From CAXXOK01 sp036759125 (lineage in GTDB: Bacteria; Bacillota; Clostridia; Christensenellales; Aristaeellaceae): 5,844 nucleotides of DNA. The DNA lies in contig DAIOVG010000165.1 of assembly GCA_036759125.1 (NCBI GenBank), forward strand, positions 1-5,844. The letters are read 5' to 3'. Positions within the stretch are counted from its first letter, which is position 1. Each line of letters starts with the position of its first letter. The position numbers and the translations under genes were made by a program. Below the pieces are notes generated by a model that worked only from the letters and a program-made list of their open reading frames with translations, was not told where the DNA came from and made no database searches. Positions 4,390 through 5,844 of the stretch are shown here, piece after piece.

Positions 4390-5844
4390 ATGTCCGGCGA
4401 TCTGGCCCATAAAATTGCGATGCTCCCCGACAGCCCCGGCTGCTATCTGATGAAGAGTCACGGGGAGATTTTGTATATCGGCAAAGCGAAAAACCTGAAA
4501 AACCGCGTGCGGCAGTACTTCCATTCCCCGGAGGGGCACACGGCGAAGGTGCGGGCGATGGTCGAGCGCATCGACGACTTCGATATCCTGCTTTGCCGTA
4601 CTGATTTTGAAGCGTTGACGCTGGAAAGCAACCTGATCAAAAAGCACCGGCCGTTTTACAATATCCTCTTAAAGGACGACAAGCACTATCCTTACCTGTG
4701 CTACGACCCCGCCGAAATGTTTCCAAAGCTCACCGTTTCGCGCACATACGATCCCAAGGACGGAAAAAAGTACTTCGGCCCCTACATCGGGGCGACGGCC
4801 GTGCGCCAGGTGCTCGACGAGCTGGGGCGTTATTTCCCGCTGCGCCGGTGTACGCTGAAGTTCCCGCTCAAAAGCCCGCACCGCCCCTGCGTGTATTACG
4901 ATACGGGCAAGTGCTACGCGCCTTGCGCGGGCTTCATCAACGAGGAAGCCTACGGCGAAATTTTGAAGCAGTCCGTCGCGTTTCTAAACGGCGATATCCA
5001 GCCCGTGCTCAAGGAGCTGCGCCGCAAGATGGACGAGGCCGCCGCCGCCATGCAGTACGAGCAGGCCGCCATATACCGCGATATGATCGCCGACGTGCAG
5101 GCAGTTTCGGCGCACCAGCTCGCCATCCAGACCCGCTCCGTCGAGCAGGACATTGTCGCCGTTGCCTCCGATGCCATCGACGCGGTGGTGCAGCTTGTGC
5201 ACATCCATCAGGGGCGCATGGAGGACGGGCAGCATTATCTGCTGGAAAACCAGGGCGGCGATAGCCCGGCGGAGATCCTCTCCGCGTTCATCCCCCAGTA
5301 TTACGGGGAGGAGCGCATGATTCCGCGCGAGGTGCTATTACAGGCCGAAATTGAAGATATGGGTGAAATGGAGCAGCTCCTGCGCGAGCGGCGCGGCGCG
5401 GCCGTCACCCTGCTCAGCCCGCAGCGCGGCGAGAAGCGCAGGCTGGTGGAAATTGCCGTGAAAAACGCCGAGGATGTGCTGCTCAAACATCAGCAGAGCA
5501 AGCAGATCAAGTTCCGGCGCACCACCATGGCCATGCAGGAGCTCAAGGACGCCCTGTCCCTGCCGATACTCCCCCGCCGCATCGAGGGCTACGATATTTC
5601 CAACACCCAGGGCAACCTCTCCGTCGGCTCCATGGTGGTGTTTGAGCAGGGCATGCCCAACAAAAAGCAATATCGCCATTTCCGCATCAAAACCGTAGAA
5701 GGCGCCAACGATTTCGCCTCTATGGAGGAGGTTCTGCGCCGCCGCTTCACCCACGGGCTGGAGGAGCGCAGGGAACGCGAGGAAAAGGGTCAGCCGGTCG
5801 ATGAGGGCCGCTTCTCTCGCTTTCCCGATCTGATCATGATCGAC
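4390..5844 (+). CDS. uvrC: UvrABC excinuclease subunit C, first 485 residues (cut by window edge)
   Basis: UvrC makes both incisions around DNA lesions after UvrA and UvrB locate damage (nucleotide excision repair, cytosol). The N-terminal GIY-YIG nuclease makes the 3' cut: GCY (17-19), YIG (29-31), R39 and metal-binding E79 are present, with Cys for the usual Ile/Val in GIY. Four cysteines (154, 167, 175, 179) match the spacing of those reported to bind a [4Fe-4S] cluster in E. coli UvrC. The UVR domain that contacts UvrB is at about 206-241 (LKELRRKMDEA). The RNase H-like nuclease for the 5' cut begins near EGYDISNTQG, with catalytic Asp402; a second Asp, 485 in PDLIMID, is the last residue seen. 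The third catalytic residue and the helix-hairpin-helix domain lie beyond the window. The ATG has AAAGGAAGGA (4371-4380) 9 nt upstream. It is divergent from the DUF4282-like gene. Confidence 0.97.
   Translation, partial: MSGDLAHKIAMLPDSPGCYLMKSHGEILYIGKAKNLKNRVRQYFHSPEGHTAKVRAMVERIDDFDILLCRTDFEALTLESNLIKKHRPFYNILLKDDKHYPYLCYDPAEMFPKLTVSRTYDPKDGKKYFGPYIGATAVRQVLDELGRYFPLRRCTLKFPLKSPHRPCVYYDTGKCYAPCAGFINEEAYGEILKQSVAFLNGDIQPVLKELRRKMDEAAAAMQYEQAAIYRDMIADVQAVSAHQLAIQTRSVEQDIVAVASDAIDAVVQLVHIHQGRMEDGQHYLLENQGGDSPAEILSAFIPQYYGEERMIPREVLLQAEIEDMGEMEQLLRERRGAAVTLLSPQRGEKRRLVEIAVKNAEDVLLKHQQSKQIKFRRTTMAMQELKDALSLPILPRRIEGYDISNTQGNLSVGSMVVFEQGMPNKKQYRHFRIKTVEGANDFASMEEVLRRRFTHGLEERREREEKGQPVDEGRFSRFPDLIMID

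Noticed and set aside
4698..5264. 188-codon plus-strand ORF within uvrC
   Set aside because: It is in another frame of uvrC, is Arg/Ala-rich as GC-rich shadow frames are, and has no ribosome site; uvrC reads through intact with all motifs.

Overview
The window is about 5.8 kb of GC-rich, gene-dense chromosomal DNA, most likely from a high-GC member of the Bacillota (class Clostridia). This is inferred from strong AGGAGG-type ribosome sites, sigma-A-like promoters with 17-bp spacers, GTG and TTG starts, a nadA-nadB pair, and Clostridia-like NadA, CorA and UvrC proteins. I see no mobile element, CRISPR array, tRNA or rRNA. The core genes are housekeeping genes. The unusual part is the leader in front of corA.

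Layout. Positions 1-1343 (minus strand) hold the NAD de novo genes nadA and, 10 nt downstream, nadB, which runs off the left edge. Together their enzymes make quinolinate from aspartate and dihydroxyacetone phosphate. Behind a strong terminator (1404-1435) lies a minus-strand gene for a BMP/PnrA-type substrate-binding protein (1446-2438). It has its own promoter and no transporter genes beside it. It is exported but lacks a lipobox cysteine.

The 377-bp gap between this gene and corA (2439-2815) holds two divergent promoters. The corA promoter is near consensus (TTGACT-17-TATGAT) and produces a 5' leader of about 228 nt. The leader carries a 32-codon ORF with an excellent Shine-Dalgarno sequence and a GTG start. 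Its product begins Met-Asp-Ala-Asp-Pro, reminiscent of the Mg2+-sensing MgtL leader peptide of enterobacteria. After it comes a structured element reaching the corA start codon. One segment (GGCAGGT, 2802-2808) can pair either with ACCTGC upstream, giving a terminator-like fold, or with ACCGCC right after the leader stop codon. The second fold places CTGATGA, GAAA and GTA in the order and geometry of a hammerhead ribozyme core, but with a poor stem II. A Mg2+-responsive control element for the Mg2+ channel gene is the most interesting hypothesis in the window.

Positions 2816-3748 (plus) are corA. It converges with a 170-residue DUF4282-like membrane protein gene (3755-4267, minus), only 6 bp away. 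That gene and uvrC (4390 to the right edge, plus, partial) are divergent, and their -10 boxes appear to overlap.
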